Shown here piece after piece: positions 1 through 7,075 of a DNA stretch of 13,984 nt (its first letter is position 1; each line of letters starts with the position of its first letter). The notes under the pieces are model-generated. The model was given only the letters and a program-made list of their open reading frames with translations. It ran no database searches and had not been told where the DNA came from. Both the position numbers and the translations under genes were made by a program. The DNA comes from Rickettsiales bacterium (GTDB lineage Bacteria > Pseudomonadota > Alphaproteobacteria > Rickettsiales > UBA1997), in contig CANGQE010000012.1 in assembly GCA_947455845.1 (NCBI GenBank), positions 1 to 13,984 of the forward strand. Reading direction: 5' to 3'.

Positions 1-1
1 A

Positions 2-184
2 AAAGACATCTACATGATCGATAATAATCCGCTACCTTGGTTAGACGAAATTCTGAATGGTGTTGAGCACACTAACTTCTTCGAAAACCGCGTTACCGAA
101 TATAGTAAAGCTTCTACTACAGGAACATGGGAAGATGTATTCCAAGACATCGATAAAGATCGTCAAAAAATGTTGGCGGTATAA
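2..184 (+). CDS. nrdB: Ribonucleoside-diphosphate reductase beta subunit, C-terminal end (5' partial)
   Basis: An open frame enters from the left edge and ends in TAA at 182-184, giving 60 residues. The segment containing NPLPWLDEILNGVEHTNFFE and then RVTEYSKASTTGTW resembles the end of the class Ia ribonucleotide reductase small subunit in alphaproteobacteria: the W-(L/F)-D helix, the H-T-N-F-F-E stretch and the T-E-Y-S-K-A segment before the flexible tail. The beta subunit carries the di-iron/tyrosyl radical cofactor used by NrdA to make deoxynucleotides in the cytosol. Those catalytic residues lie upstream of the window, so the identification rests on the tail alone. The stop is followed at once by the ATG of the ModA-like gene, suggesting co-transcription and possible translational coupling. 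Confidence 0.8.
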   Translation, partial: KDIYMIDNNPLPWLDEILNGVEHTNFFENRVTEYSKASTTGTWEDVFQDIDKDRQKMLAV

Positions 185-976
185 ATGCAAAACAACAGAA
201 ACAAATTAATAAAAATTTTTCTCACTAATTTTATTTTTTTGTTTTTGTTTGCGCAAAACTCTTTCGCGTCCACCAGCCGCAATCTCACGATTTTTGCCGA
301 ACCCAACATGGTTTTAGCTTTAACTAAAATCGCCCGCCTTTATTCCCAGAAATCTAATGTAATCGTCTCGGTAAACTTCAATTCCGGCGCTGATTTAATT
401 GCCAATGTTGATTCCGGTGAACCGGCTGACGTTTTCATTTCGGCCCATGTTGGTTGGATTGAAGCTCTACGCCAAAAAGGCTTGGTCGATATTTACAACA
501 CTAGTTACATTGCCAGCGATGAAGTGGTTTTAACAACATTAAAATCCAACCCCAATTTGCCGGAAGAATTACATTCGGAAAAATTATCCTTTGAAGATGC
601 ACTTACAATTCTGAACCGGAATAAAGCTACTTTGATTCTTGATTACGAAGGCAATTCCTCGGGCAAAATCAGCAATGATTTAATTAAGAATTCTTCCTTC
701 ACCGATTTAAAAGTATCCAGCAAGCTACCTGAAGATAAATCGCCAATTCTCAACATCCTGCGATCCCATAATGAGGACTATGCTCTGCTACTGGCAAGTC
801 AGATTAAAAATGAACCCGACTTTCAGGTTTTAACTACAAAAAAAGATGAAAAGATTTTTTACCACGCCTTAGTAATTGCAGGTGACAATATGGAAATTGC
901 GCGGGAGTTTTTGAAGTTTTTGAAGGCTGATGCGGCGAGAAAGATTTTAGAGCAGAATGGGTTCATTGTGAATTAA
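185..976 (+). CDS. ModA-like periplasmic substrate-binding protein
   Basis: 263 residues. The N-terminus is a signal peptide: basic residues, a hydrophobic stretch at about 11-22, and likely cleavage after Ala28 (S-F-A). The mature part follows the ModA/type 2 periplasmic-binding fold: a first strand at about 34-42, then FNSGADLIANVDSGEPADVF (65-84), matching the ModA pattern of a small-residue ligand loop followed by (I/V)-x-x-G-x-P-A-D-(L/V)-F-I-S. The C-terminus has the family's A-x-x-F-L-x-F-L-K...I-L-x-x-x-G-F ending. The first ligand loop reads A-E-P-N-M, where characterised ModA proteins usually have A-A-A/S-S-L, so molybdate specificity is uncertain. No modB or modC is visible. The start is an ATG directly after the nrdB TAA, with GGCGG about 5 nt upstream as a possible ribosome site. 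The family call is firm; the ligand is unknown. Confidence 0.75.
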   Translation: MQNNRNKLIKIFLTNFIFLFLFAQNSFASTSRNLTIFAEPNMVLALTKIARLYSQKSNVIVSVNFNSGADLIANVDSGEPADVFISAHVGWIEALRQKGLVDIYNTSYIASDEVVLTTLKSNPNLPEELHSEKLSFEDALTILNRNKATLILDYEGNSSGKISNDLIKNSSFTDLKVSSKLPEDKSPILNILRSHNEDYALLLASQIKNEPDFQVLTTKKDEKIFYHALVIAGDNMEIAREFLKFLKADAARKILEQNGFIVN

Positions 977-992
977 GCACGAGGAGAAAAGC

Positions 993-1016
993 CCTCTTGG
1001 ACAATTGCCCAAGAGG
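993..1016. terminator. Bidirectional hairpin terminator between the modA-like gene and corC
   Basis: CCTCTTGG (993-1000) and CCAAGAGG (1009-1016) form a perfect 8-bp stem around an 8-nt loop that itself contains CAATTG. Read on the minus strand, the stem is followed by GGGCTTTTC, a usable U tract, so it fits best as the terminator of the leftward corC transcript. On the plus strand only TCTT follows, so termination of nrdB-modA there would be weaker. Its position between two converging genes supports the call. Confidence 0.7.
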
Positions 1017-1029
1017 TCTTCCAGCGCCA

Positions 1030-2307
1030 TTAAACCTCAACCACAATTTTCTTTACCTTAACCAAAATCAAATCGTGATTTCTTCTTTTTAGAATCTCAA
1101 AATAAAAACCATCTAACACAAAATTCTCTCTTTCTTCAGGAATTCTTCCTAAGCCGTTAATTATAAAAGCAGCCAGATTATAGGCGTGATCGCCTTCCTC
1201 AATATCCCATTCCAACTTTTTATTAATATTACGAATTAAAGTTTTTCCGGCAATTTTGTAAGCGCCCGATTTAACTTTGATAATATTAATTTCAGACTCA
1301 TCATCTTGCTCTTTTATCTCACCGACAATTTCTTCTAAAATATCTTCCAAGGTCAATAGACCGAGCAATGAACCATATTCATCAATTACCAAGGCAAATC
1401 TTTTTTTCTTCTTACGAAAAGCAAATAGCTGGGAGCGCAAACTATTGCTATTAGGCACAAACCACGGCTCTGAAGTTGCCAAATTAAGATCAAGTTTTTC
1501 CAACTCCTCGGTGCTAGAATACATCGCTTTTAGCAATTTTCTGACATTCAAAATTGCCACGATATTTTCTTTATTACCGCGCCAAAGCGGAATGCGGGTG
1601 TGGCTATTGGACAAGGCTTGTTTTACAATTTCAGCGGTTGGCAGCTCGATGTTGATTGATTCAATGTCTTTACGATGCACCATTATTTCGCTAATTTCAG
1701 TATCAGCTAAATCTAACACTCCATCAAGCAGGTCTTTATCATATTTAAAAATTGATCCCTCTTTGTGTTTTAAATCAACAGTGTCGCGAATTTCTTCTAG
1801 CTCTGCTTCTTTAGAATTCTGGCTATTTTTAGCAAAAAAAAGATCAACAAAAACATTCACTAGTTCTTGGATCAGATGTGTTATCGGGAATAGTATTTTA
1901 ACCAAAACCTCAATTAGAGGCGCCAAGAAAATTGCCAATTTATCCGGAATTTTTAGAGCAAAAGTTTTTGGAGCGATTTCAGCAAAAATTAAAACAATCG
2001 CTGTCATAGCGATTGTAGAATAAAGCAATCCATCTTCTTCGCCGAATAATTTTATCATGGCGCCGGTCGCAAGAGTAGAAGCTAAAATATTTACCGCGTT
2101 ATTTCCCACTAACATGGCGCTAATAACTTTTTCACGATGTTTTAGAAGCTTTTCTAATTTTTTAGCACGCTTACTTCCTTCTGTAGCTAAACGATGAATT
2201 TTGGCGCGAGAGGCTGCGGTAATAGAGGTTTCAGAACAAGAAAATAATGCTGAAATAACAATTAAAATTGCAACCGATATCAAACTAAAACTCGTGGCGT
2301 CGTCCAT
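1030..2307 (-). CDS. CNNM/CBS-domain membrane protein, HlyC/CorC family
   Basis: 425 residues, with the standard HlyC/CorC architecture. The N-terminal CNNM (DUF21) membrane domain spans about residues 1-160, with hydrophobic segments near 7-25, 60-83, 95-112 and 125-150 and the signature E-I-A-P-K at 110-114. Two CBS domains follow at about 203-262 and 278-333; the second contains V-I-D-E-Y-G-S and the L-T-L-E-D-I-(L)-E-E-I-V-G-E-I motif. The C-terminal transporter-associated domain runs from about 341 to the end. Relatives are linked to magnesium or other cation export, or to envelope stability; the substrate here cannot be read from sequence. The start precedes the first membrane segment, so it is probably right. 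Only 3 nt separate the ATG from the TTA flank of the palindromic element at 2312-2470, so its whole leader is element sequence. It is the last gene of the leftward block. Confidence 0.88.
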   Translation of the reverse strand: MDDATSFSLISVAILIVISALFSCSETSITAASRAKIHRLATEGSKRAKKLEKLLKHREKVISAMLVGNNAVNILASTLATGAMIKLFGEEDGLLYSTIAMTAIVLIFAEIAPKTFALKIPDKLAIFLAPLIEVLVKILFPITHLIQELVNVFVDLFFAKNSQNSKEAELEEIRDTVDLKHKEGSIFKYDKDLLDGVLDLADTEISEIMVHRKDIESINIELPTAEIVKQALSNSHTRIPLWRGNKENIVAILNVRKLLKAMYSSTEELEKLDLNLATSEPWFVPNSNSLRSQLFAFRKKKKRFALVIDEYGSLLGLLTLEDILEEIVGEIKEQDDESEINIIKVKSGAYKIAGKTLIRNINKKLEWDIEEGDHAYNLAAFIINGLGRIPEERENFVLDGFYFEILKRRNHDLILVKVKKIVVEV

Positions 2308-2308
2308 C

Positions 2309-2473
2309 TTAGAACCTGTTCAAAATATTTTTAACCTCAGATTTAGCCCTGTTTTTGCTTATTTTTTGACAAAATTACTCCAAATATATCCAGATACCCG
2401 TAGTAGTTTTGTCAAAAAAGCGCTAAAAACATGTCAAAATCTGAGGTTAAAAAAGATCTTGAGCAGGTTCTTA
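2309..2473. mobile_element. MITE-like palindromic element (2312-2470) with TTA target duplication
   Basis: The element begins GAACCTGTTCAAAATAT at 2312 and ends AGATCTTGAGCAGGTTC at 2470, which are imperfect inverted copies. The symmetry continues inward: TTTTTAACCTCAGATTT (about 2328-2344) against AAAATCTGAGGTTAAAAAA (about 2437-2455), and TTTTTTGACAAAATTACT against GTAGTTTTGTCAAAAAA. The 159-bp unit is thus one long imperfect hairpin. It is flanked by TTA at 2309-2311 and 2471-2473, as expected from a 3-bp target duplication. T-N-A targets are typical of some IS5-family elements, so a non-autonomous IS5-type MITE is my inference; no transposase is present. The right TTA is the yejB stop codon and the left one lies 1 nt from the corC start. 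Confidence 0.72.
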
Positions 2474-3571
2474 AATTTTGTTAAAGTTGAGTCTTGGATC
2501 AATGATTTTGTAGGTGAGATCGCTAATGATATTGGTAACTAATCCAAGTAAAGTAAAGATGTAAAGCGTGGCGAACATCACCGGATAGTCACGTGACAAG
2601 GCCGCTTCGTAACCGAGCAGGCCAATTCCATCCAAAGAAAAAATTACTTCAATCAGCATTGAGCTAGTAAATAAAATACCAATTAAAGCTGCCGGTAATC
2701 CTGCGATCACAATCATCATGGCATTACGAAAAACATGTTTGTAAAGAACTTGTTTTTGGTTCAAACCCTTGGCGTAGGCGGTTAGAACATATTGTTTGTT
2801 AATTTCTTCTATGAAGGAATTTTTGCAAAAAAATGTCAAGGAAGCAAAACCACCAATCACCATTGAAATCAAAGGCAAAGCCATGTGCCAGAAATAATCA
2901 GCAATTTTTTGCCACCAATTTAACTCACTGAAATTTTCCGAAACCAATCCGCGCAAAGGAAAAATATTTAAAAAATTTCCACCGGAAAAAAGTACGATTA
3001 ATAAAATCGCGAAAAGAAAGGAAGGAATGGCGTGTAAAAAAATTACCACACTGCTACTCCACAAATCAAATTTTGACCCGTCATTTACCGCCTTTTTTAT
3101 TCCCAGAGGAACTGAAATTAGATAAGTGAGCATAATCGTCCACAACCCTAGAGAAATCGAGACCGGCAGCTTGTCTAAAATTAAATCGATAATCTTTTTA
3201 TCTTGGTAAAAACTTTCACCAAAATCGAAGGTTAGGAATTTTTTTAACATTAAATAAAAGCGCTGCCACAAAGGTAAATCAAAGCCATAAAGCTTTTCGA
3301 TTTTGGCAATTAATTCGGGGTCAACCCCTTGTGAACCCTGATATTTCAAACCGGAAGTACCGCTTGAATTAACACTAAAACTTCGAGCATCAAGAGCATT
3401 GGTACCAACACCACCAACCTCACCGCCAACTTTTGTCACATGATTCATCTGCGCCAGAAATCTCTCTACAGGACCACCCGGAGCAGTTTGAATGATTAAG
3501 AAATTTACAAGCAGGATGATGAAGATGGTGGGGAATATTAGGAGGAAACGCTTGAGGGAATAGTAGAACAT
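2471..3571 (-). CDS. yejB: ABC transporter inner-membrane permease YejB (peptide / microcin C type)
   Basis: 366 residues, close to the roughly 364 of E. coli YejB, and recognisably similar along its whole length. The N-terminus has a membrane anchor (about 8-28) followed by I-Q-T-A-P-G-G-P-V-E. A periplasmic segment contains Y-Q-G-S-Q-G-V-D-P-E (77-86) and Y-G-F-D-L-P (95-100). The permease domain covers about 130-355. The EAA loop that contacts the ATPase is TAYAKGLNQKQVLYKHVFRN (264-283). YejB pairs with YejE to import oligopeptides, and in E. coli microcin C, using the ATPase YejF and binding protein YejA. Neither yejF nor yejA is here, and yejE lies about 9 kb away. The ATG sits inside the stem of an AT-rich inverted repeat with no Shine-Dalgarno sequence ahead of it. 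The stop codon is part of the TTA flank of the palindromic element. Confidence 0.93.
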   Translation of the reverse strand: MFYYSLKRFLLIFPTIFIILLVNFLIIQTAPGGPVERFLAQMNHVTKVGGEVGGVGTNALDARSFSVNSSGTSGLKYQGSQGVDPELIAKIEKLYGFDLPLWQRFYLMLKKFLTFDFGESFYQDKKIIDLILDKLPVSISLGLWTIMLTYLISVPLGIKKAVNDGSKFDLWSSSVVIFLHAIPSFLFAILLIVLFSGGNFLNIFPLRGLVSENFSELNWWQKIADYFWHMALPLISMVIGGFASLTFFCKNSFIEEINKQYVLTAYAKGLNQKQVLYKHVFRNAMMIVIAGLPAALIGILFTSSMLIEVIFSLDGIGLLGYEAALSRDYPVMFATLYIFTLLGLVTNIISDLTYKIIDPRLNFNKI

Positions 3572-3673
3572 TTAGCAATTAACAATTATCAATTAACATT
3601 TGGGCGCACGAATCTCATCAAAACAAATGTTAATTGTTAATTGCTAAATGTTAACTTATGTTAATTGTTAACT
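3567..3673. repeat. AT-rich palindromic repeat filling the tolB-yejB gap
   Basis: Left arm 3567-3602 and right arm 3624-3652 are inverted copies; the left arm carries one extra 7-nt unit. The loop (3603-3623) is less AT-rich and contains CACGAA. The arms are built from 7-nt units of the TTAATTG / TTGATAA type, and further units run on to 3672 (GTTAAC, TTAATTG, GTTAAC). The whole tolB-yejB intergenic space is repeat. The block TTAACAATTATCAATTAACA also occurs in the copy at 5646-5723, so this is one dispersed family. The yejB start codon (3569-3571) lies inside the left arm. Confidence 0.8.
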
Positions 3674-5047
3674 TTAAGCCCAGTCAGGATCGGTCGCACC
3701 TTCATTAGCCGGTGTTGGCACTTCAAACTCAAAACCGGTAATTACATCAATAATGTAAAGCCTAGGAATTGAATCTTTGCCATAGGCTCCTTTCTTTTTT
3801 GAATAAATCAAATAACGCCCATTTGGCGACCACTTCGCGCCTTCAGCCAAATAAGCGCTAGTTAGTAATTTTTCTCCTTTGCCATTGGGTGCCATTACGC
3901 CAATAAAAAATTGACCGCCTTTAATTCTAGTAAAGGCGACTAATTTTCCATCAGGTGACCAAACCGGCTTGGAGTAAGAACCATTACCTGAGCTTATTTG
4001 CCTTACTGAAGATCCACCTGAATCCATTACGTAAATTTGTTGGCCGGAATCACGATCGGAAACGAAGGTGATATATTTTCCGTCGGGTGAGGAAGAAGGC
4101 GTGGTTTCAATCGCCGGACTTTTAGTTAGTCTTCTGGCAACATTGGCATTAATATCCAACTCGTAAATATCACTATTACCGCTAACAATTGCCGAGAGTA
4201 AAAGAATGTTGGGATCCTTAGGATGAACACTTGGAGCAAATGTAGTTCCTCTAAAACCACCAACTTTTTTGCTGCGAAAATTTCTTAAATCTAGAGAAAA
4301 AATTTGCGCCTTACCTTCAAAATAACGTAGGTAAAAAATTTCATTTTGTTTTTTAGAAAAGGCCGGCGTCAAAACCAATTCTCGACCATCAGTCAAAGTG
4401 CGCTGATTCTCGCCGTCAAAATCAATAATGTTAATTTTTTTGATCCTTCTGTTAACGGGGCCTTCTTCTGAAATATACAAAATTTGCGAAGTAAAGTGAC
4501 CGATTTTTTCACCGCTAATTGCCTTGAAAATTTCATTAGAAATTACATTCGACATTTTGCGTCGATTATCACTCGAAGCCGTATAAAATTTTCCAAATAA
4601 CTGACGCTGATCGAGCACATCCCACATTCTAATTCTCGCTTCCAGATTGCCGGTTGCATCGTAATTAAATTGCGCAATTACAATTGCCCCGATTCCGGCC
4701 CTGCCATACTTTTCAAAATTAGGAAGCGATTCCACGGTTAGATTTTCTTGCCCCAAAACATCATTACCACCCGCCGCTACAGAATTGCGGTTAGGCGTCA
4801 CAATATCCATCCGTCCCGTCTGCTTAATAACTTCAAAAAGATCGGTGGTTTTTAAATTTTTTCTAATGCGCTCAAAAATGTCATTAGTGTCGTATTTCAA
4901 ATGGGGATCAATTGAGTCAAAACCAAAAAATAAAATTTTAGTTTTAGGAATATCTTCATCTTTAATAGCGAAAGAAACTGTTGCCTGAGCTTGATTGGCA
5001 AGGGTGACAAAGCTGATTAAAATTAAGACAATTTTAAATATTTTCAT
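3674..5047 (-). CDS. tolB: Tol-Pal system periplasmic beta-propeller protein TolB
   Basis: 457 residues, near the family's usual 430-450. A Sec signal peptide covers about 1-22 (basic start, hydrophobic core, cleavage after A-Q-A). The N-terminal TolB domain follows (about 25-160; P-K-T-K-I-L-F-F-G-F early, then the region around Y-G-R-A-G-I-G-A-I-V-I). The rest is a beta-propeller of WD40-like TolB repeats with the recurring P-(S/V)-(W/S)-S-P-D-G-K-x-(I/L/V) signature, clearest around S-S-S-P-D-G-K-Y-I-T-F-V-S-D-R, V-W-S-P-D-G-K-L-V-A-F and K-W-S-P-N-G-R-Y-L-I-Y. It ends D-P-D-W-A, typical of TolB. It links Pal, TolA and the outer membrane during envelope constriction. The ATG lies 3 nt after the hslV stop, so the two are probably translated together. 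No tolQ, tolR, tolA or pal is nearby. Confidence 0.95.
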   Translation of the reverse strand: MKIFKIVLILISFVTLANQAQATVSFAIKDEDIPKTKILFFGFDSIDPHLKYDTNDIFERIRKNLKTTDLFEVIKQTGRMDIVTPNRNSVAAGGNDVLGQENLTVESLPNFEKYGRAGIGAIVIAQFNYDATGNLEARIRMWDVLDQRQLFGKFYTASSDNRRKMSNVISNEIFKAISGEKIGHFTSQILYISEEGPVNRRIKKINIIDFDGENQRTLTDGRELVLTPAFSKKQNEIFYLRYFEGKAQIFSLDLRNFRSKKVGGFRGTTFAPSVHPKDPNILLLSAIVSGNSDIYELDINANVARRLTKSPAIETTPSSSPDGKYITFVSDRDSGQQIYVMDSGGSSVRQISSGNGSYSKPVWSPDGKLVAFTRIKGGQFFIGVMAPNGKGEKLLTSAYLAEGAKWSPNGRYLIYSKKKGAYGKDSIPRLYIIDVITGFEFEVPTPANEGATDPDWA

Positions 5048-5050
5048 TAG

Positions 5051-5602
5051 CTACAAAGTTTCGATTATTACATTGCCATTGGTGTAAACACACAAATCAG
5101 CAGCGATTTTCATTGATCTTTTTACAACTTCTTCAGCAGAAACATCTTTAAATTCTACCAGAGCTCGAGCTGCAGCAAGCGCAAAATTACCACCCGAACC
5201 AATGCCGGCAATACCATCTTCCGGCTCAAGCACATCACCATTTCCGGTAAGTACTAACGAGATATTTTTATCGACCACAATCATCATTGCTTCTAGACGG
5301 CGCAGATATTTATCGGTGCGCCAATCTTTCGCCAGCTCAACACAAGCACGCATTAGTTGATTAGGATATTGCTCTAATTTTGTTTCTAATCTTTCGAATA
5401 AAGTAAAGGCATCCGCCGTAGCGCCAGCAAATCCGCCGATTATTGAACCATCTCCAAGTTTTCTAATTTTTTTGGCATTTGATTTTAGCACAGTAGATCC
5501 AAGCGTAACTTGGCCATCCCCAGCAATTGCAACTTTACCATTTTTGCGCACAGAAAGAATAGTCGTTCCGTAAATTTGCGATGGATTTTTATGTTCTAGC
5601 AT
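5051..5602 (-). CDS. hslV: ATP-dependent protease peptidase subunit HslV (ClpQ)
   Basis: 183 residues, a complete HslV. A 12-residue propeptide ends ...I-Y-G and is followed by T13-T14-I-L-S-V-R; Thr13 would become the N-terminal catalytic nucleophile after self-processing. The family core is clear: V-A-I-A-G-D-G-Q-V-T-L-G, G-F-A-G-A-T-A-D-A-F-T-L-F-E, E-L-A-K-D-W-R-T-D-K, L-T-G-N-G-D-V and G-I-G-S-G-G-N-F-A-L-A-A-A-R-A-L. HslV forms a double hexameric peptidase fed with unfolded protein by the AAA+ unfoldase HslU in the cytosol. hslU normally follows hslV, but here tolB does, 3 nt downstream. The residue before the conserved glycine is Tyr, where many relatives have His. The upstream gap contains a 30-bp perfect palindrome, and no clear Shine-Dalgarno sequence precedes the start. 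Confidence 0.96.
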   Translation of the reverse strand: MLEHKNPSQIYGTTILSVRKNGKVAIAGDGQVTLGSTVLKSNAKKIRKLGDGSIIGGFAGATADAFTLFERLETKLEQYPNQLMRACVELAKDWRTDKYLRRLEAMMIVVDKNISLVLTGNGDVLEPEDGIAGIGSGGNFALAAARALVEFKDVSAEEVVKRSMKIAADLCVYTNGNVIIETL

Positions 5603-5645
5603 TGAGTTTTGGGGAAATTTAAGTTGCTAATAAAGCCTTCCAAAC

Positions 5646-5723
5646 AAGTTATCAGTTAACAATTATCAATTAACAGTTGGTAGTACGAACAAATGTTAAT
5701 TGATAATTGTTAACTGATAACTT
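5646..5723. repeat. 30-bp perfect inverted repeat between hslV and ampG
   Basis: 5646-5675 (beginning AAGTTATCAGTTAACAATTA) is the exact reverse complement of 5694-5723, around an 18-nt loop (5676-5693) containing TTGG and ACGAA. The arms consist of 7-nt units of the TTAATTG / TTGATAA / TTAACTG type. The TTAACAATTATCAATTAACA block, the TTGG...ACGAA loop elements and the following ACAAATGTTAATT are shared with the repeat at 3567-3673. It lies in the divergent gap between hslV and ampG, so any promoters for those genes must sit in or beside it. Confidence 0.85.
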
Positions 5724-5754
5724 TAGAGTCTAAAACTAACTAACAGCTAAACTG

Positions 5755-6996
5755 ATGACAAAACAAAAATCAGCAAAAAATTTCGTAATAATTTTTTGCC
5801 TAGGAATTTCCAGCGGATTACCCATCGTTCTAATTCTTTCAACTCTCAAAGCTCTACTACTAGATAAAGGCTTCGACCTTAAAACCATCGGATTCTTTTC
5901 ACTAGTTAGCATACCTTACACTTTAAAATTCTGCTTCGCCCCCATCATTGATTCCTGCGCTATTCCGCTTTTAACTAAAACTTTCGGCCAAAGAAAATCT
6001 TGGATAATTTTAAGCCAAGTAATTCTCGCCGCTTTTATTTCATTTCTGGGAATTGCCGGAATTACTGGTAGCATGACCACCATTGCAGTCTTCTCAGTTT
6101 TAGTTGCCTTCGCTTCCGCCAGCCAAGATATTGTGGTTGACGGCTACCGTATTGAATTATTTGAACCTGAAAATCAGGGATTGGCCGCCAGTTTTTACGT
6201 TTACGGCTACCGCATCGGAATGTTAATTTCTGGTGCCGGAGCATTGGTATTAGCTGAATTAGTCAGCTGGGATGTGGTTTATTTTACAATGGCCGCCTGC
6301 ATGATTTTATTCGCCTTTGCAACAATGTTTGCCAAAGAAACTCGAAAAAATTTCCACCAAAAAAGTCACGATTTTTCTTCTTGGATAAAAAATGCCGTAG
6401 TCGCGCCTTTCGTTGATTTTACCCGCCATTCTAACTGGTTAGTAATTTTAGCCTTCATTGTTTTTTTTAAACTCGGAGATGTTTTTGCCGGCAATTTAAC
6501 CTTGCCTTTCCTGCTTGAAATTGGCTTTAGCAAAATTGAAGTTGCCAGCATTGTTAAAACTTTCGGACTTTTTGCTACATTGTTCGGAGTTTTTATCGGT
6601 GGCATTTTTGTTAAAAAAATCGGCATTAATAAATCACTGTGGATCGCCGGAATTATGCAAATGGTTTCCAATTTAGCTTTCTCCTACTTGTCCCAAATCG
6701 GCTACGATTCGCAGCTACTTTATTCGGTAATTTTTATTGAAAATCTTAGCGGCGGAATTGGTGATGCCGTATTTGTTGCTTATCTCAGTGGCCTGTGCAA
6801 CGTTGCCTTTAGTGCTACACAATACGCGCTTTTAGTTTCCTGCGCAACCTTGGCCCGCAGTTTACTAACTTCAAGCGCCGGAATTTTTGCCCAAAGTTTA
6901 GGCTGGTACAAATTTTTTATTCTCTCAACTTTTTTAGCGATACCGGGATTGATTTTTTTACTGTGGTTAACGGTAAAAAAACCAGTGAAAAATTAA
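5755..6996 (+). CDS. ampG: AmpG-family MFS permease (muropeptide transporter)
   Basis: 413 residues, mostly hydrophobic, in the range for a 12-segment major facilitator. AmpG hallmarks are visible: S-G-L-P-I-V-L-I-L-S-T-L near the N-terminus (20-31), F-S-L-V-S-I-P-Y-T-L-K-F with A-P-I-I-D (48-66), G-Q-R-K-S-W (78-83), the motif S-A-S-Q-D-I-V-V-D-G-Y-R-I-E (121-134) and Y-G-Y-R-I-G-M-L-I-S-G-A-G-A-L (150-164). AmpG imports GlcNAc-anhydroMurNAc peptides from the periplasm for cell-wall recycling, and in some bacteria controls beta-lactamase induction. Rickettsiales often carry AmpG paralogues whose cargo is unproven, so the exact substrate is inferred. It is followed by virB4 79 nt downstream on the same strand, with no terminator hairpin in between. 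No convincing Shine-Dalgarno sequence precedes the ATG. Confidence 0.88.
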   Translation: MTKQKSAKNFVIIFCLGISSGLPIVLILSTLKALLLDKGFDLKTIGFFSLVSIPYTLKFCFAPIIDSCAIPLLTKTFGQRKSWIILSQVILAAFISFLGIAGITGSMTTIAVFSVLVAFASASQDIVVDGYRIELFEPENQGLAASFYVYGYRIGMLISGAGALVLAELVSWDVVYFTMAACMILFAFATMFAKETRKNFHQKSHDFSSWIKNAVVAPFVDFTRHSNWLVILAFIVFFKLGDVFAGNLTLPFLLEIGFSKIEVASIVKTFGLFATLFGVFIGGIFVKKIGINKSLWIAGIMQMVSNLAFSYLSQIGYDSQLLYSVIFIENLSGGIGDAVFVAYLSGLCNVAFSATQYALLVSCATLARSLLTSSAGIFAQSLGWYKFFILSTFLAIPGLIFLLWLTVKKPVKN

Positions 6997-7075
6997 ACCA
7001 ACTCGAGCTTTACTTTTGTCACCACAAAAATAACTTCTGAAAATCTTCTAAAATCTTCCCCAATTTTCCCAATTA

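Noticed and set aside
1277..2023. Long plus-strand open frame (248 codons) antisense to corC
   Set aside because: It lies entirely opposite a well-supported CorC-family gene, is serine-rich in the way of a mirror frame, and matches no family I know.
2201..2542. Plus-strand open frame across the corC start, the palindromic element and the yejB end
   Set aside because: It is open mainly because it crosses the inserted palindrome and the antisense of two real genes; no recognisable protein.
3567..3673. Possible CRISPR array from the repeated TTAATTG units
   Set aside because: The units are 7 nt and contiguous or inverted, with no regular unique spacers and no cas genes.
5722..5754. Promoter for ampG (TTGATA within the palindrome, TTTAGA downstream)
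   Set aside because: Only three of six bases match in the -10 box, and AT-rich repeat sequence makes such matches common by chance.
6062..6671. Two minus-strand open frames inside ampG
   Set aside because: They are antisense to a clear membrane transporter and have no family features.
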